NCBI GenBank assembly: GCA_021323735.1
Contig: JAJPKM010000036.1
Location: 62,001 to 126,000, forward strand
From: Gammaproteobacteria bacterium
GTDB taxonomy: Bacteria > Pseudomonadota > Gammaproteobacteria > Steroidobacterales > Steroidobacteraceae
Length of the DNA stretch: 64,000 nucleotides
Direction of reading: 5' to 3'
The notes under the pieces were generated by a model. The model worked only from the letters and a program-made list of their open reading frames with translations, did no database searches and had not been told where the DNA came from. Every line of letters begins with the position of its first letter. The first letter of the stretch is position 1. Made by a program: the position numbers and the translations under genes. Positions 8,206-15,881 of the stretch are shown here, piece by piece.

Positions 8206-9453
8206 CTAGAGAGAATGGGCGCTGTCAGCGACAGGCTTAGGCTTCTCAAGAATCAACTTATCGCCCACGGTGATGCCCGTTCCTTGAATTTCGACGGTGT
8301 CCGGTGAGCCGGTGCCAAAATGCACAAGCTGGCGCTCAATCGTTCCGTTGAGGTGCACAACTTGCGCATAGCCAGAAGTGTTGGGATCGACACCTGGAAT
8401 ACGCGTTACGTAAAGCTTCCCCGGCTGCCGATCAACCGCAATTTCGCCAGTGAGCGCCTCATTTGGCTTAGGGGCGAAGCCTTCGCTCGCTGGAAAATCC
8501 AGATCCACGGAAACCAAGCCATCGAGTACGCGTGGATTAAGATTTATTACTTTGGCTCGTACCTGCCGGCCGTTGACATTCAGAACAGCAGAAGACCCAA
8601 GCACTATCCCTTCTGTAGAGTTTTGAGAAACACGTAGCGTCGCTACCAAGGTATCCGGATCGGCAATCGTCGCGAGTTTTTCGCCTTCGGCGACGAATTC
8701 CCCGGGGGAAATGAGAATTTCTTGCACAACCCCAGGGGCCGTCGCCAGAACGTTTAGGGATTGTACCGCGGTATCCGCGTCAGCCAGGTTTCGGCGCGCC
8801 ATATCCACGGCCTTGTTGCCCAACGCAACCTGCACCGCGGATATTCGTTGCATGTCCTCTAGCGCCTTCTTCTCCAGTTCAAGCTTTCGGCTCATTTTCT
8901 CAACCGTAACTTGCGAGCGAGCCAAATCGAAGCGCGAAAAGATGTGCTGGCCATCGAGGCTTTGCTTAGCCTCCAACTCGTGTTTGGCGATCTCCAAGTC
9001 TGCCTGTACGTCTAAAACGTTTTCGATTTGCCGATCATTCTGCGTTTTCGACTGAAACTCCAACGCCGCTAAGTCCGCTTCCGCTGACTGAAGTTTGAGC
9101 TTACTCTCGATAAGTAGTTTTTCAGACGTGGAATCAGTCAATGCAATGAGCAAATCCCCCTTATGCATTCGTGCACCTGGTTCCACGGCGATTTGTTTCA
9201 CACGTGATTTGGTCGGAGCAATAATTGTGAGCGTTTGTCTCGGTTTAAACTCACCTACTCCTGGTACTTGATAGCTAACGGAACCCGATCTTACGACAGC
9301 TTCGACATTTTGAGCGCTCACTTTAGTGTTTGAAGGTAATTGCAGAAAATAGAAACTGGCAACTCCTACAACAGCGAATCCACAGGCGAATAGGAGGCTC
9401 ATCCTGGTCGCTACTTTGAATCTCCTTTTTGGACGATCTATCGGAAAATCCAT
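8206..9453 (-). CDS. HlyD/MacA-type periplasmic adaptor of the efflux pump
   Basis: A protein of 415 residues from the ATG at 9453; a TTG further up is in frame but ATG with GAGAAG upstream is preferred. A cytoplasmic start DFPIDRPKRRFKVATR is followed by one membrane helix (about residues 18-40). Then come a biotinyl-lipoyl half (GEFKPRQTLTIIAPTKSRV, GARMHKGDLLIALTD), a long coiled coil (about 105-225), the second lipoyl half (ATAPGVVQEILISPGEFVAEG), and beta-barrel and membrane-proximal domains. This is the usual layout of adaptors that join an inner-membrane ABC pump to TolC. It precedes the ATPase and permease genes. Confidence 0.88.
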   Translation of the reverse strand: MDFPIDRPKRRFKVATRMSLLFACGFAVVGVASFYFLQLPSNTKVSAQNVEAVVRSGSVSYQVPGVGEFKPRQTLTIIAPTKSRVKQIAVEPGARMHKGDLLIALTDSTSEKLLIESKLKLQSAEADLAALEFQSKTQNDRQIENVLDVQADLEIAKHELEAKQSLDGQHIFSRFDLARSQVTVEKMSRKLELEKKALEDMQRISAVQVALGNKAVDMARRNLADADTAVQSLNVLATAPGVVQEILISPGEFVAEGEKLATIADPDTLVATLRVSQNSTEGIVLGSSAVLNVNGRQVRAKVINLNPRVLDGLVSVDLDFPASEGFAPKPNEALTGEIAVDRQPGKLYVTRIPGVDPNTSGYAQVVHLNGTIERQLVHFGTGSPDTVEIQGTGITVGDKLILEKPKPVADSAHSL

Positions 9454-9508
9454 AATCTTCTCGGCAGAAACGAACCCCAATCAGCCAGCGTTTTTAGGCT
9501 GCTGCGAA

Positions 9509-9967
9509 TCATTGTGGTTTATCGGGGTCCGTAAGCAATTGAGGAGTTGGCTTTGTGGAACATGCAGAACACACCTGCGGCGACGGTGCCAAATAAGGCT
9601 TGATAAAGATCTCATAGGTGTTCCCCGCTGGATCCCACATAGTGAAGCGATTTTCCTGGTTCAAAGTCAATCGAAAGTTCCCAGTCAAAAGTTCATCGCG
9701 ATTTGGCCCTGTGGCGACATACACAGCCAACTTGGCGTTCGCAGATCTTTCAGCGACCACGATCGGCGTCACGTTGAGTTGAACAGGATGGTGGTTTAGC
9801 AAATAGATGGCGACATGGCTCGGGCGTGTCCACATACGTGTGGACTCCGATTCCGCCTCATTCATTGTAACTCGAATTTCCAGCATCACCCCTACTTGGG
9901 GATCCTGTTGTGCTTCCGTTGTCGCGGTAGCCGCTATCAACATGCTAAGAATGAACAGTATTTTCAT
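9509..9967 (-). CDS. Small secreted protein of unknown function in the RiPP locus
   Basis: A 152-residue protein from the ATG at 9967, chosen because it gives a clear signal peptide (MKILFILSMLIAATATTEAQ). The upstream part of the frame belongs to the antisense end of the neighbouring gene. The mature part is beta-rich (VMLEIRVTMNEAES, SHVAIYLLNHHPVQLNVTP, FRLTLNQENRFTMWDP) and ends with a CSAC motif. Its gene overlaps the end of the cupin-like gene by 23 bases and precedes the adaptor by about 55, so it is in the same transcript. An immunity or chaperone role in the periplasm is possible but unsupported. I recognise no family. Confidence 0.6.
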   Translation of the reverse strand: MKILFILSMLIAATATTEAQQDPQVGVMLEIRVTMNEAESESTRMWTRPSHVAIYLLNHHPVQLNVTPIVVAERSANAKLAVYVATGPNRDELLTGNFRLTLNQENRFTMWDPAGNTYEIFIKPYLAPSPQVCSACSTKPTPQLLTDPDKPQ

Positions 9968-11255
9968 GCGGATCCTGTTGGGTAGTAGGCATATTCGATC
10001 CAATGTTGTCGCAGTCCGAGGGGTTGCGCGGCAAACTGCCGCATCGACGTGCGTTGGATTGGAACAAGGGACGCAAAAGCCAGGAATTGCGCACGCCGGC
10101 GGAAAGCACAAGGAGATCCCCTTCGGAGAGCAGTCCGAGCTCACTATGACTGCGAAACGTCGCTTGGATCTGCTGCTCTGATAAGTCCATAAGCTGACAA
10201 AGCACCATAAGGTGCCAGTCTTCTGATAATGGCGAGCCGAGTAGACCCAAATCCGATAGTCTCCTAATCCAAATCGTAATCAACGTGATCGGATCCTTGC
10301 GCGGAAATCGCTTTGCCACGCAGTCTCGGATTGATCGTCCATCCGGTATGTTGCGCAGGAGCGCTAGAAAAAACTGCAGTTCAGCATCTTTCGTACTCCG
10401 ATACAGGCCGAGTAGGCGATTGCTGCATTTGTAGAGCCAAAGCACTGAAATCAATTCTTCCGCAAGAGATGGATGCGCGCGTTTGAGAGCCGCCACCAGC
10501 TGTGTCCGCTGCTCGTCATCTTCTATCAAATTAAGCGTCGTCAGAAGAATCTGAAAAACAGTATAAGCATCTTTGGTTTCAACCGCTTCAAGCGCCAGCC
10601 GCATAAAACCAACCATATCACCGATCGAAATTAGCATTTTCAAAAGCTGACATTGGCGCGTTACCGAGGGGATGCCATTTGTGAAAGCGATGCAAGGTGG
10701 CAGCAGTGTGTATTGTGGCTGGCTGTCAGCATCCAGTATGGTTCTCGCCACTATGCTGATAGTAGGACGATCAAGGTGATACGTTGCGTGATACAAGCCG
10801 CAACCCGCAACGATCGGCCGAACGTCACCTGCACTTAGCAATTCCGCTGTCTTGAATGATACGTATCCAAGCAAAAGCCGCAGCTCTAGCCGCATCTTTG
10901 GTTGAAAATCCCACACGCTATGAATGCTGGAACCGCGAAGCACCTGAAACGCACCGGAGAAAGAGTGCTGGTGTATTGATGGTGTTCCTTCGGTCCAAAA
11001 AAGGATGTCTATTCGAAACTTACGACCAATAAATACGGTAAGCGGGGGGTCGCCGAATTTAGCGTCGATATCCGCCTGATAGGGCAATGCATCCTCACGC
11101 ACTGCCCAAGTCAATATTTCCCGCATATCGACGTTCAGATGCGCCGATTTTTGCGCTAGGCACCTGCAAGCAACTTCAGGAAAGCTTCGCTCATCGTAGT
11201 TGTGAATCTTCCACTCTGCATTTATTTGAGAACCGAGTTCTGTGAAAAACTGCAT
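9945..11255 (-). CDS. Uncharacterised 436-residue protein with a cupin-like segment
   Basis: No named family is recognised. The N-terminal third is beta-rich. The block SIHQHSFSGAFQVLRGSSIHS (around residue 95) has the spaced histidines and glycines of a cupin metal site, and further strands run to about residue 190. The rest is alpha-helical with repeat-like helices (DAYTVFQILLTTLNLIEDDE, RAHPSLAEELISVLWLYKC). No signal peptide is seen, so it is probably cytoplasmic. It lies between the membrane-fusion protein and the small secreted protein of the RiPP operon. A metal-dependent tailoring, sensing or scaffold role is conceivable; the sequence does not choose. Confidence 0.55.
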   Translation of the reverse strand: MQFFTELGSQINAEWKIHNYDERSFPEVACRCLAQKSAHLNVDMREILTWAVREDALPYQADIDAKFGDPPLTVFIGRKFRIDILFWTEGTPSIHQHSFSGAFQVLRGSSIHSVWDFQPKMRLELRLLLGYVSFKTAELLSAGDVRPIVAGCGLYHATYHLDRPTISIVARTILDADSQPQYTLLPPCIAFTNGIPSVTRQCQLLKMLISIGDMVGFMRLALEAVETKDAYTVFQILLTTLNLIEDDEQRTQLVAALKRAHPSLAEELISVLWLYKCSNRLLGLYRSTKDAELQFFLALLRNIPDGRSIRDCVAKRFPRKDPITLITIWIRRLSDLGLLGSPLSEDWHLMVLCQLMDLSEQQIQATFRSHSELGLLSEGDLLVLSAGVRNSWLLRPLFQSNARRCGSLPRNPSDCDNIGSNMPTTQQDPHENTVHS

Positions 11256-11424
11256 TGCGCGTCACCGTTACACTGTCGTTATTACGATCATGAAATGAGT
11301 ACGCCTGGCCTTGCGGGCCTCATGCCACATTTGAGGAGCGGCGGTATAACAGATGTGTATGCAACAGCGCTTTTTTAACAACGCAGGTGATATGTGCTCT
11401 CCAAAACACGCAGTCTTCACGATA

Positions 11425-11946
11425 CTACTTCGCTCTTCCAATCGAATTGATGCGACGCCGGATGAGGTCGGCAAGAGATACTTCTCCGTTCGGGATAACA
11501 AGCGCCACAATTCTGGACGCTTGCACTGGTTCCGAAAGGATAATGGTAACCTTCACGGTGTTACCCGCAGCCGACGAAGCTCCGGTAGATATGAAAGCTA
11601 TGTTAGTTCGGTGGATGCAAACGTAAGGAACGCGGCACGTCGATAGAACCTCCGCGGGTAATTTGATCGTACCACTCAACTTATTAGCAGCCACTTCCAT
11701 CTTGTACGAATAGGGTGATGCTCCGACAAGGTCCTGTGAGGCGGCTGTCACCTCAAAAGACTCGACCATGGGAACATGACTGAAGAAGAGCAACCATACG
11801 ACAACTGCCGCCAATACAACCCACCATCCCGCGATAGTAGCGGGGCTCCGAGTGTGCAGAATCGAAGCAAGACCGATGTGAGGATGCTTCTGAGCCTCGA
11901 TCGCTTCGGGTCGAAAAACATCGCTCAGTTCAGGATAATCGTCCAT
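11425..11946 (-). CDS. Shortened HlyD-like membrane-fusion protein
   Basis: A 173-residue protein beginning 7 bases after the radical SAM gene. The start DVFRPEAIEAQKHPHIG followed by one membrane helix (about residues 40-56) is the opening of bacteriocin-export membrane-fusion proteins, which typically begin with FRPEA. Those proteins normally have about 400 residues with lipoyl and coiled-coil domains. Here only about 110 beta-rich residues follow, with no coiled coil, and the protein ends RRRINSIGRAK. It probably pairs with the C39-peptidase ABC transporter at 13609. It may be a minimal adaptor or depend on another protein to reach TolC. Confidence 0.6.
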   Translation of the reverse strand: MDDYPELSDVFRPEAIEAQKHPHIGLASILHTRSPATIAGWWVVLAAVVVWLLFFSHVPMVESFEVTAASQDLVGASPYSYKMEVAANKLSGTIKLPAEVLSTCRVPYVCIHRTNIAFISTGASSAAGNTVKVTIILSEPVQASRIVALVIPNGEVSLADLIRRRINSIGRAK

Positions 11947-11953
11947 CGTGAGC

Positions 11954-13219
11954 TTAGATGATTGCAGACGGCTTTTTCGCTAGGCGACTGTTGAGTTGAT
12001 TGAAGTCGCCTCCAGCGAGCATGAGGGTTTCACAGGCGCCACTGTAAAGTGTCTTCAGGCTTTCACAATGTACCGAGCAATTATTGAATCCATTGTCAGA
12101 GCTGTAGCGGTGGTAAAGAATTCCGCCCCGACAAACGTTTACCCAATTGCAACTCATGCAATCGGCTGGCACGGAATAGCTAAGATCATTCAAGCGTGCC
12201 AGTGCTGGTGAGAGCAACAAATCCTTTAGCGTCGAAGTAATTACGTTCAACCCGGTGTTCATTAAATCCGGGTCTGTGGTTCGAAGTACGTCCTCAGGCT
12301 GGATTTCGCCGCTGCTGGCAACTACAAAAACGATTTCCTTCTGAGACAGAAATCGTTGTAGCAGGGAGGCGTGAATAGGTAAAACCCTTAATTCGCGTAG
12401 CGCAGAATCCACTATTCGAACCTTAACGCCGGCATCTAGTTCTTGACGGTATAAGGTGAGTAGCTCGGAAACGAATTTTGTAATTTTATCGATTTCGCTT
12501 TTGGTGCGGGTATTGTGGTCCAAATCGGGCAACAGAAAATCGACATTCTTGAACGATAACGTCTTGATGCAATGGTGGTATATTTCATCAGCAGTAAATT
12601 CGGGATTGATCACGGCAAGCAGGCCGGGTGCTGCTTGGAGTCTTCCATCGGAATGCGCATTCTGAAGAAGACGAACCCCCTGGAGTACTCTGTCATATGT
12701 GCCGCGACCGCGTTTATCGACCCGGTACTTGTCGTGAATCCACTTTGGTCCATCGAGACTCACGCCCACAGTTACGCGATGCTGCTTGAATATCTCAATC
12801 CACTCTTCGTCCACCAGCATGGCATTCGTTTGGAGCGTCACTTGGAACTCCATACCGCTGCATGCTTCACCTATCTTCACCAGCAGTTGAGTCATTCGGC
12901 TCTTCTTTAGGAGCAAGGGTTCGCCCCCATGAAGAATCAACCGGACCCGACGTAGATCGTAGGAACGGCGTCCCTCGCTCAAAAAACGCGCCAGACCATC
13001 CACAACGTCATCGTGGATGTAAGCCGGATGTGATTTATACGATTCATCCCCGGCGAAGAAAAAATAGCAATAAGTGCATGCGATATTGCAGCGCTCGGTA
13101 ATCTTGAGAATGATTTCCATGCCTGCGCCCGCCCCGAAACGCATATCGCGTTCAAACTGATCGGGCGGGTACGAGGAAGCGATGCCAAATTTAGTTGAGG
13201 CGTTCAAGACCACATCCAT
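11954..13219 (-). CDS. Radical SAM/SPASM peptide maturase, XyeB/GrrM-like (cyclophane-forming type)
   Basis: A 421-residue radical SAM enzyme. The cluster-binding motif is ERCNIACTYCYFF (Cys44, Cys48, Cys51), of the CxxxCxYC form seen in XyeB, GrrM and FxsB maturases. LILHGGEPLL is the usual SAM-binding GGEP. A C-terminal SPASM domain holds two auxiliary Fe-S clusters (ADCMSCNWVNVCRGG, then NNCSVHC). Characterised relatives join an aromatic side chain to the beta carbon of the residue two places later, giving three-residue cyclophanes. The precursor 126 bases upstream has FCK and WGQ, which fit that rule. The start is uncertain: the ATG used has AAGG directly in front, and ATG codons at residues 26 and 34 are alternatives. 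It acts in the cytoplasm. Confidence 0.9.
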   Translation of the reverse strand: MDVVLNASTKFGIASSYPPDQFERDMRFGAGAGMEIILKITERCNIACTYCYFFFAGDESYKSHPAYIHDDVVDGLARFLSEGRRSYDLRRVRLILHGGEPLLLKKSRMTQLLVKIGEACSGMEFQVTLQTNAMLVDEEWIEIFKQHRVTVGVSLDGPKWIHDKYRVDKRGRGTYDRVLQGVRLLQNAHSDGRLQAAPGLLAVINPEFTADEIYHHCIKTLSFKNVDFLLPDLDHNTRTKSEIDKITKFVSELLTLYRQELDAGVKVRIVDSALRELRVLPIHASLLQRFLSQKEIVFVVASSGEIQPEDVLRTTDPDLMNTGLNVITSTLKDLLLSPALARLNDLSYSVPADCMSCNWVNVCRGGILYHRYSSDNGFNNCSVHCESLKTLYSGACETLMLAGGDFNQLNSRLAKKPSAII

Positions 13220-13280
13220 CCTTAGGTGCAGACTTCAAAAATTGGCTGGCAAATTGAAATGACAGTAAGCCAGATATTGC

Positions 13281-13313
13281 AAAAGATCGGTCGCCCAATA
13301 CGGGCGACCGATC
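13281..13313 (-). terminator. Hairpin terminator/attenuator after the precursor gene
   Basis: A perfect 12-bp inverted repeat (13285-13296 with 13302-13313) with a 5-base loop is followed on the minus strand by TTTT. It starts about 33 bases after the precursor stop and ends about 60 before the radical SAM gene. A leaky terminator or stabilising stem here would give far more precursor mRNA than enzyme mRNA, as in many RiPP operons. Confidence 0.8.
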
Positions 13314-13345
13314 AATGGTCCCATGACCCAGACCAGACTAGGCTT

Positions 13346-13519
13346 TCAATTCGGTTCGCATTGACCCCAGCAAGCCTTACAGAATAGCCCCAAACCGCCA
13401 AACGTCATTTGGCCGATCTTCTCTCTCATTGCGGGGGATACTTCTTGCAGTGGGTTAGGTCCCGGTGACTCTGCTCGCGCAGCGTCTAACTTCCGCTTAA
13501 GCTCCTCTAAAATCGACAT
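13346..13519 (-). CDS. RiPP precursor peptide, 57 residues
   Basis: The start at 13519 is chosen because AAGGAAGGG lies about eight bases before this ATG; upstream in-frame ATGs have none. The leader is charged and helical (MSILEELKRKLDAARAES, then PAMREKIGQ). A double glycine in QMTFGG fits cleavage by the C39 peptidase of the adjacent exporter and would release LGLFCKACWGQCEPN. This core holds two aromatic-X-X triplets, F-C-K and W-G-Q, matching the rule for three-residue cyclophanes made by XyeB/GrrM-type enzymes. Its three cysteines could be targets for the MNIO enzyme or disulfides. It lies between the exporter and the radical SAM gene and is followed by a hairpin. The cleavage site and the modified residues are inferred. 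Confidence 0.85.
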   Translation of the reverse strand: MSILEELKRKLDAARAESPGPNPLQEVSPAMREKIGQMTFGGLGLFCKACWGQCEPN

Positions 13520-13608
13520 GGGTTTGCCCTTCCTTAGTAAGTCCATTGATGAATCGCCTCGCCGAATTACCAACAGCAACCAGCGCGACGAACCCAGCTT
13601 GATGTTAC

Positions 13609-15816
13609 TTAATCCATTTGAAGGGCGCAACCTGGATTTCGGCTACCAATCGTACCGAAGGTAGGTCCCATAGCACGCGGCTGCATCGCGGCGAGGTTGA
13701 TGATCTGTGTTGCATCTTTCAAAACTTCCGTTCGATGCGTCGCATGTATTACGGATATATTGAGCTTGCGCAGATTGGCCAGCACATTCAACTCGGTGTC
13801 GACGTCAAGATTTGCAGTGCCCTCGTCCAGAATTAAGAGTGGCGCACCGCGATATAGCGCTCTGGCTATAAGGATTCGCTGCACTTCTCCTGCCGAGAGC
13901 AATTGACTAAATTCACCCATCTGAGTGTCGTATCTCATTGGGAGCAAATTAATACGTTGCTGAATACACGCTTCCTGTGCAGCCTGACGCATTCTTGCCT
14001 CGTCGATTCCAATCGACCCGAAGCAGATATTCTCTCGGATCGTACCACTAAACAATTGCTGGCCTTGCAGCACGACCGCAACGCGAGTGAGCCAGAGGTC
14101 ACGCGGAATACTGGACAGTTCATGACCGCTTATTTTAATAGTACCTTGATAACCTGCCTTTAAGCCGAGGAGGATATAGAGGAGCGTGGTCTTGCCGGCA
14201 CCTGAATGACCCGTAACCGCAACTCGGTCTCCCATTTTTATTTCAAAATTGAGTGGGGAAAACAGGCCCGACTGCGATTGCGGAAAGGTATATTGTAAGT
14301 CTTTCGCCACAATCGTTGGGGCGCCAAGGTCAACATAATTGGATTCGACAAATCCCGCCTGATATGCAGGCTCTTGTTTTTCCAACAGAATATCGGAGAG
14401 CCTATCGAGGTGGATTCTTGCTAGTCGAAGCTTGAATATAACGTCGATTATCGTCTGGCCGCTGTCCCAGTAGAGTCGCTTATACATGAAGTAGGCCATC
14501 ACCATTCCGATTGTCATTTGGCTCGACATCATGAAATGCGCGGCCAAGAACAGTGAGAATATATTTTCCAGCTGAGTACTACGATCTCGCGCTAATCGCA
14601 GCTTCTCCAGCGATACATCTGTAAAGTACTGACTCTTGGTGGTTTCGGCAACATGCTGCCGCCAGTCTCCCGTGCGGAACGCCTCGGCATTTTGGGCTTT
14701 AACGCTGACTATGCTTCTCACGGTATCGAGGAAATACGCGGCTGCTTGCGCGCGCTTCACAAACGTATTCTCGAAATGCAGGCGATACTGGCTGTAAGTA
14801 ATTAAGCGAAAGCAAACATACATCGCCAATACAAAAGTTACGAGCCCTGTTAATAGGACGCTGTAACTACATAGAACGACAAGTGTCGTAGTGAACATTA
14901 CCGCACTTACCAGAATGCGCGGCAGTTCCTTAGTAAATATCTCGCGAATCTCCGTCATCGATTCAATTTTCGCCGCAAGGTTTGAAGAATCTCGCGACTC
15001 GAAAAATTCGATCGGAAGCCGGAGCATGTGTCGAAAAATGGACGTTGAAAAATTGGCGTTGAGAAGCGCTCCAAGTTGTGCGTTCAGATTCATCCGGCCG
15101 GTTTCAGTCACCCATTCCGCGAATCCCAAGCAAAGGAATATCGTGGCGATATAATAAAGAAAGAGAATGCTCCGCATTTGAATGACATTATCGACAATCA
15201 GCTGAAAGTAATAAGGAGCGATCAGCGCAAACACTTGGGACAATAACGCGAAAAGAATCAATAGCCCTATGCGAGGCTTCTGATCCGAAACGGTTTTGAA
15301 CATACTCGTCAGACGAATTCTTCGAGTATCCGAGGACCGCGCAAATTGAAGCGTCGGAGAAAGCTGCGCGGCAACGCCGGTGAAGCATGAGTCCGCTTCA
15401 GCATAACTGTGCGCCACTGCGCCCCGCGCTGGATCATGAATGAATATTTTTGTCTTCGAAGTCCGCGTTAGTACTACAAAGTGTGAGAAATTCCAATGCA
15501 GGATCGCGGGTTTGTTTATCCATTTGAGATCGCGGGGTTCGATTCGGAAGAGACGCGAAGAAAAATTGAGCCGGTCGGCAGCCTTTAGCAAGCTTTCTAA
15601 CGTCATGCCGAATCTCTGGGCGCCAAACATATCTCTCAATGACTTTAAATCCACGTCTCTGCCATGATGGCTAGCAATCATGGCTAGGCACGCCAACCCG
15701 CATTCTGCGTTGCATGTCTGCAGAATCACTGGAGGGCTGTGTCGAGAGAATATCCGGGTCACCCGGCCACGTGCGCGTTGCAACAAACTTGAGAACCACT
15801 GTCTTCTTGCCATCAC
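13609..15816 (-). CDS. Peptidase-containing ABC transporter (C39 domain, PCAT)
   Basis: A 735-residue exporter that cuts leader peptides after a double glycine and moves the core across the inner membrane. The N-terminal C39 peptidase has LQTCNAECGLACLAMIA (catalytic Cys39), HWNFSHFVVL (His112) and FIHDPA (Asp128). A six-helix membrane domain (about residues 180-460) follows, then an ATPase with VTGHSGAGKTTLL, LSAGEVQRILIARALY, LLILDEGTANLD and a switch His in HATHR. The GTG at 15816 and the ATG at 15813 both follow an AGGAAG. It is the first gene of the leftward set, and the precursor begins 89 bases after its stop. Its outward partner is probably the short fusion protein at 11425, with TolC. 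Confidence 0.93.
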   Translation of the reverse strand: MMARRQWFSSLLQRARGRVTRIFSRHSPPVILQTCNAECGLACLAMIASHHGRDVDLKSLRDMFGAQRFGMTLESLLKAADRLNFSSRLFRIEPRDLKWINKPAILHWNFSHFVVLTRTSKTKIFIHDPARGAVAHSYAEADSCFTGVAAQLSPTLQFARSSDTRRIRLTSMFKTVSDQKPRIGLLILFALLSQVFALIAPYYFQLIVDNVIQMRSILFLYYIATIFLCLGFAEWVTETGRMNLNAQLGALLNANFSTSIFRHMLRLPIEFFESRDSSNLAAKIESMTEIREIFTKELPRILVSAVMFTTTLVVLCSYSVLLTGLVTFVLAMYVCFRLITYSQYRLHFENTFVKRAQAAAYFLDTVRSIVSVKAQNAEAFRTGDWRQHVAETTKSQYFTDVSLEKLRLARDRSTQLENIFSLFLAAHFMMSSQMTIGMVMAYFMYKRLYWDSGQTIIDVIFKLRLARIHLDRLSDILLEKQEPAYQAGFVESNYVDLGAPTIVAKDLQYTFPQSQSGLFSPLNFEIKMGDRVAVTGHSGAGKTTLLYILLGLKAGYQGTIKISGHELSSIPRDLWLTRVAVVLQGQQLFSGTIRENICFGSIGIDEARMRQAAQEACIQQRINLLPMRYDTQMGEFSQLLSAGEVQRILIARALYRGAPLLILDEGTANLDVDTELNVLANLRKLNISVIHATHRTEVLKDATQIINLAAMQPRAMGPTFGTIGSRNPGCALQMD

Positions 15817-15881
15817 AGCATTACTTCCTGTACATTTCGATAGCCCGGGGGTGGAGATTTGGTAGCAAGGAGGCCTGACAC

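Noticed and set aside
5011-9453. MacB-like pump as a housekeeping macrolide exporter
   Set aside because: It sits within the RiPP gene set with tight spacing and AT-rich composition, so a peptide-related export or immunity role is preferred.
11268-11510. 80-codon minus-strand frame between the fusion protein and cupin-like genes
   Set aside because: It overlaps the end of the fusion gene, has no ribosome-binding site and unusual composition; not a second precursor by any sign.
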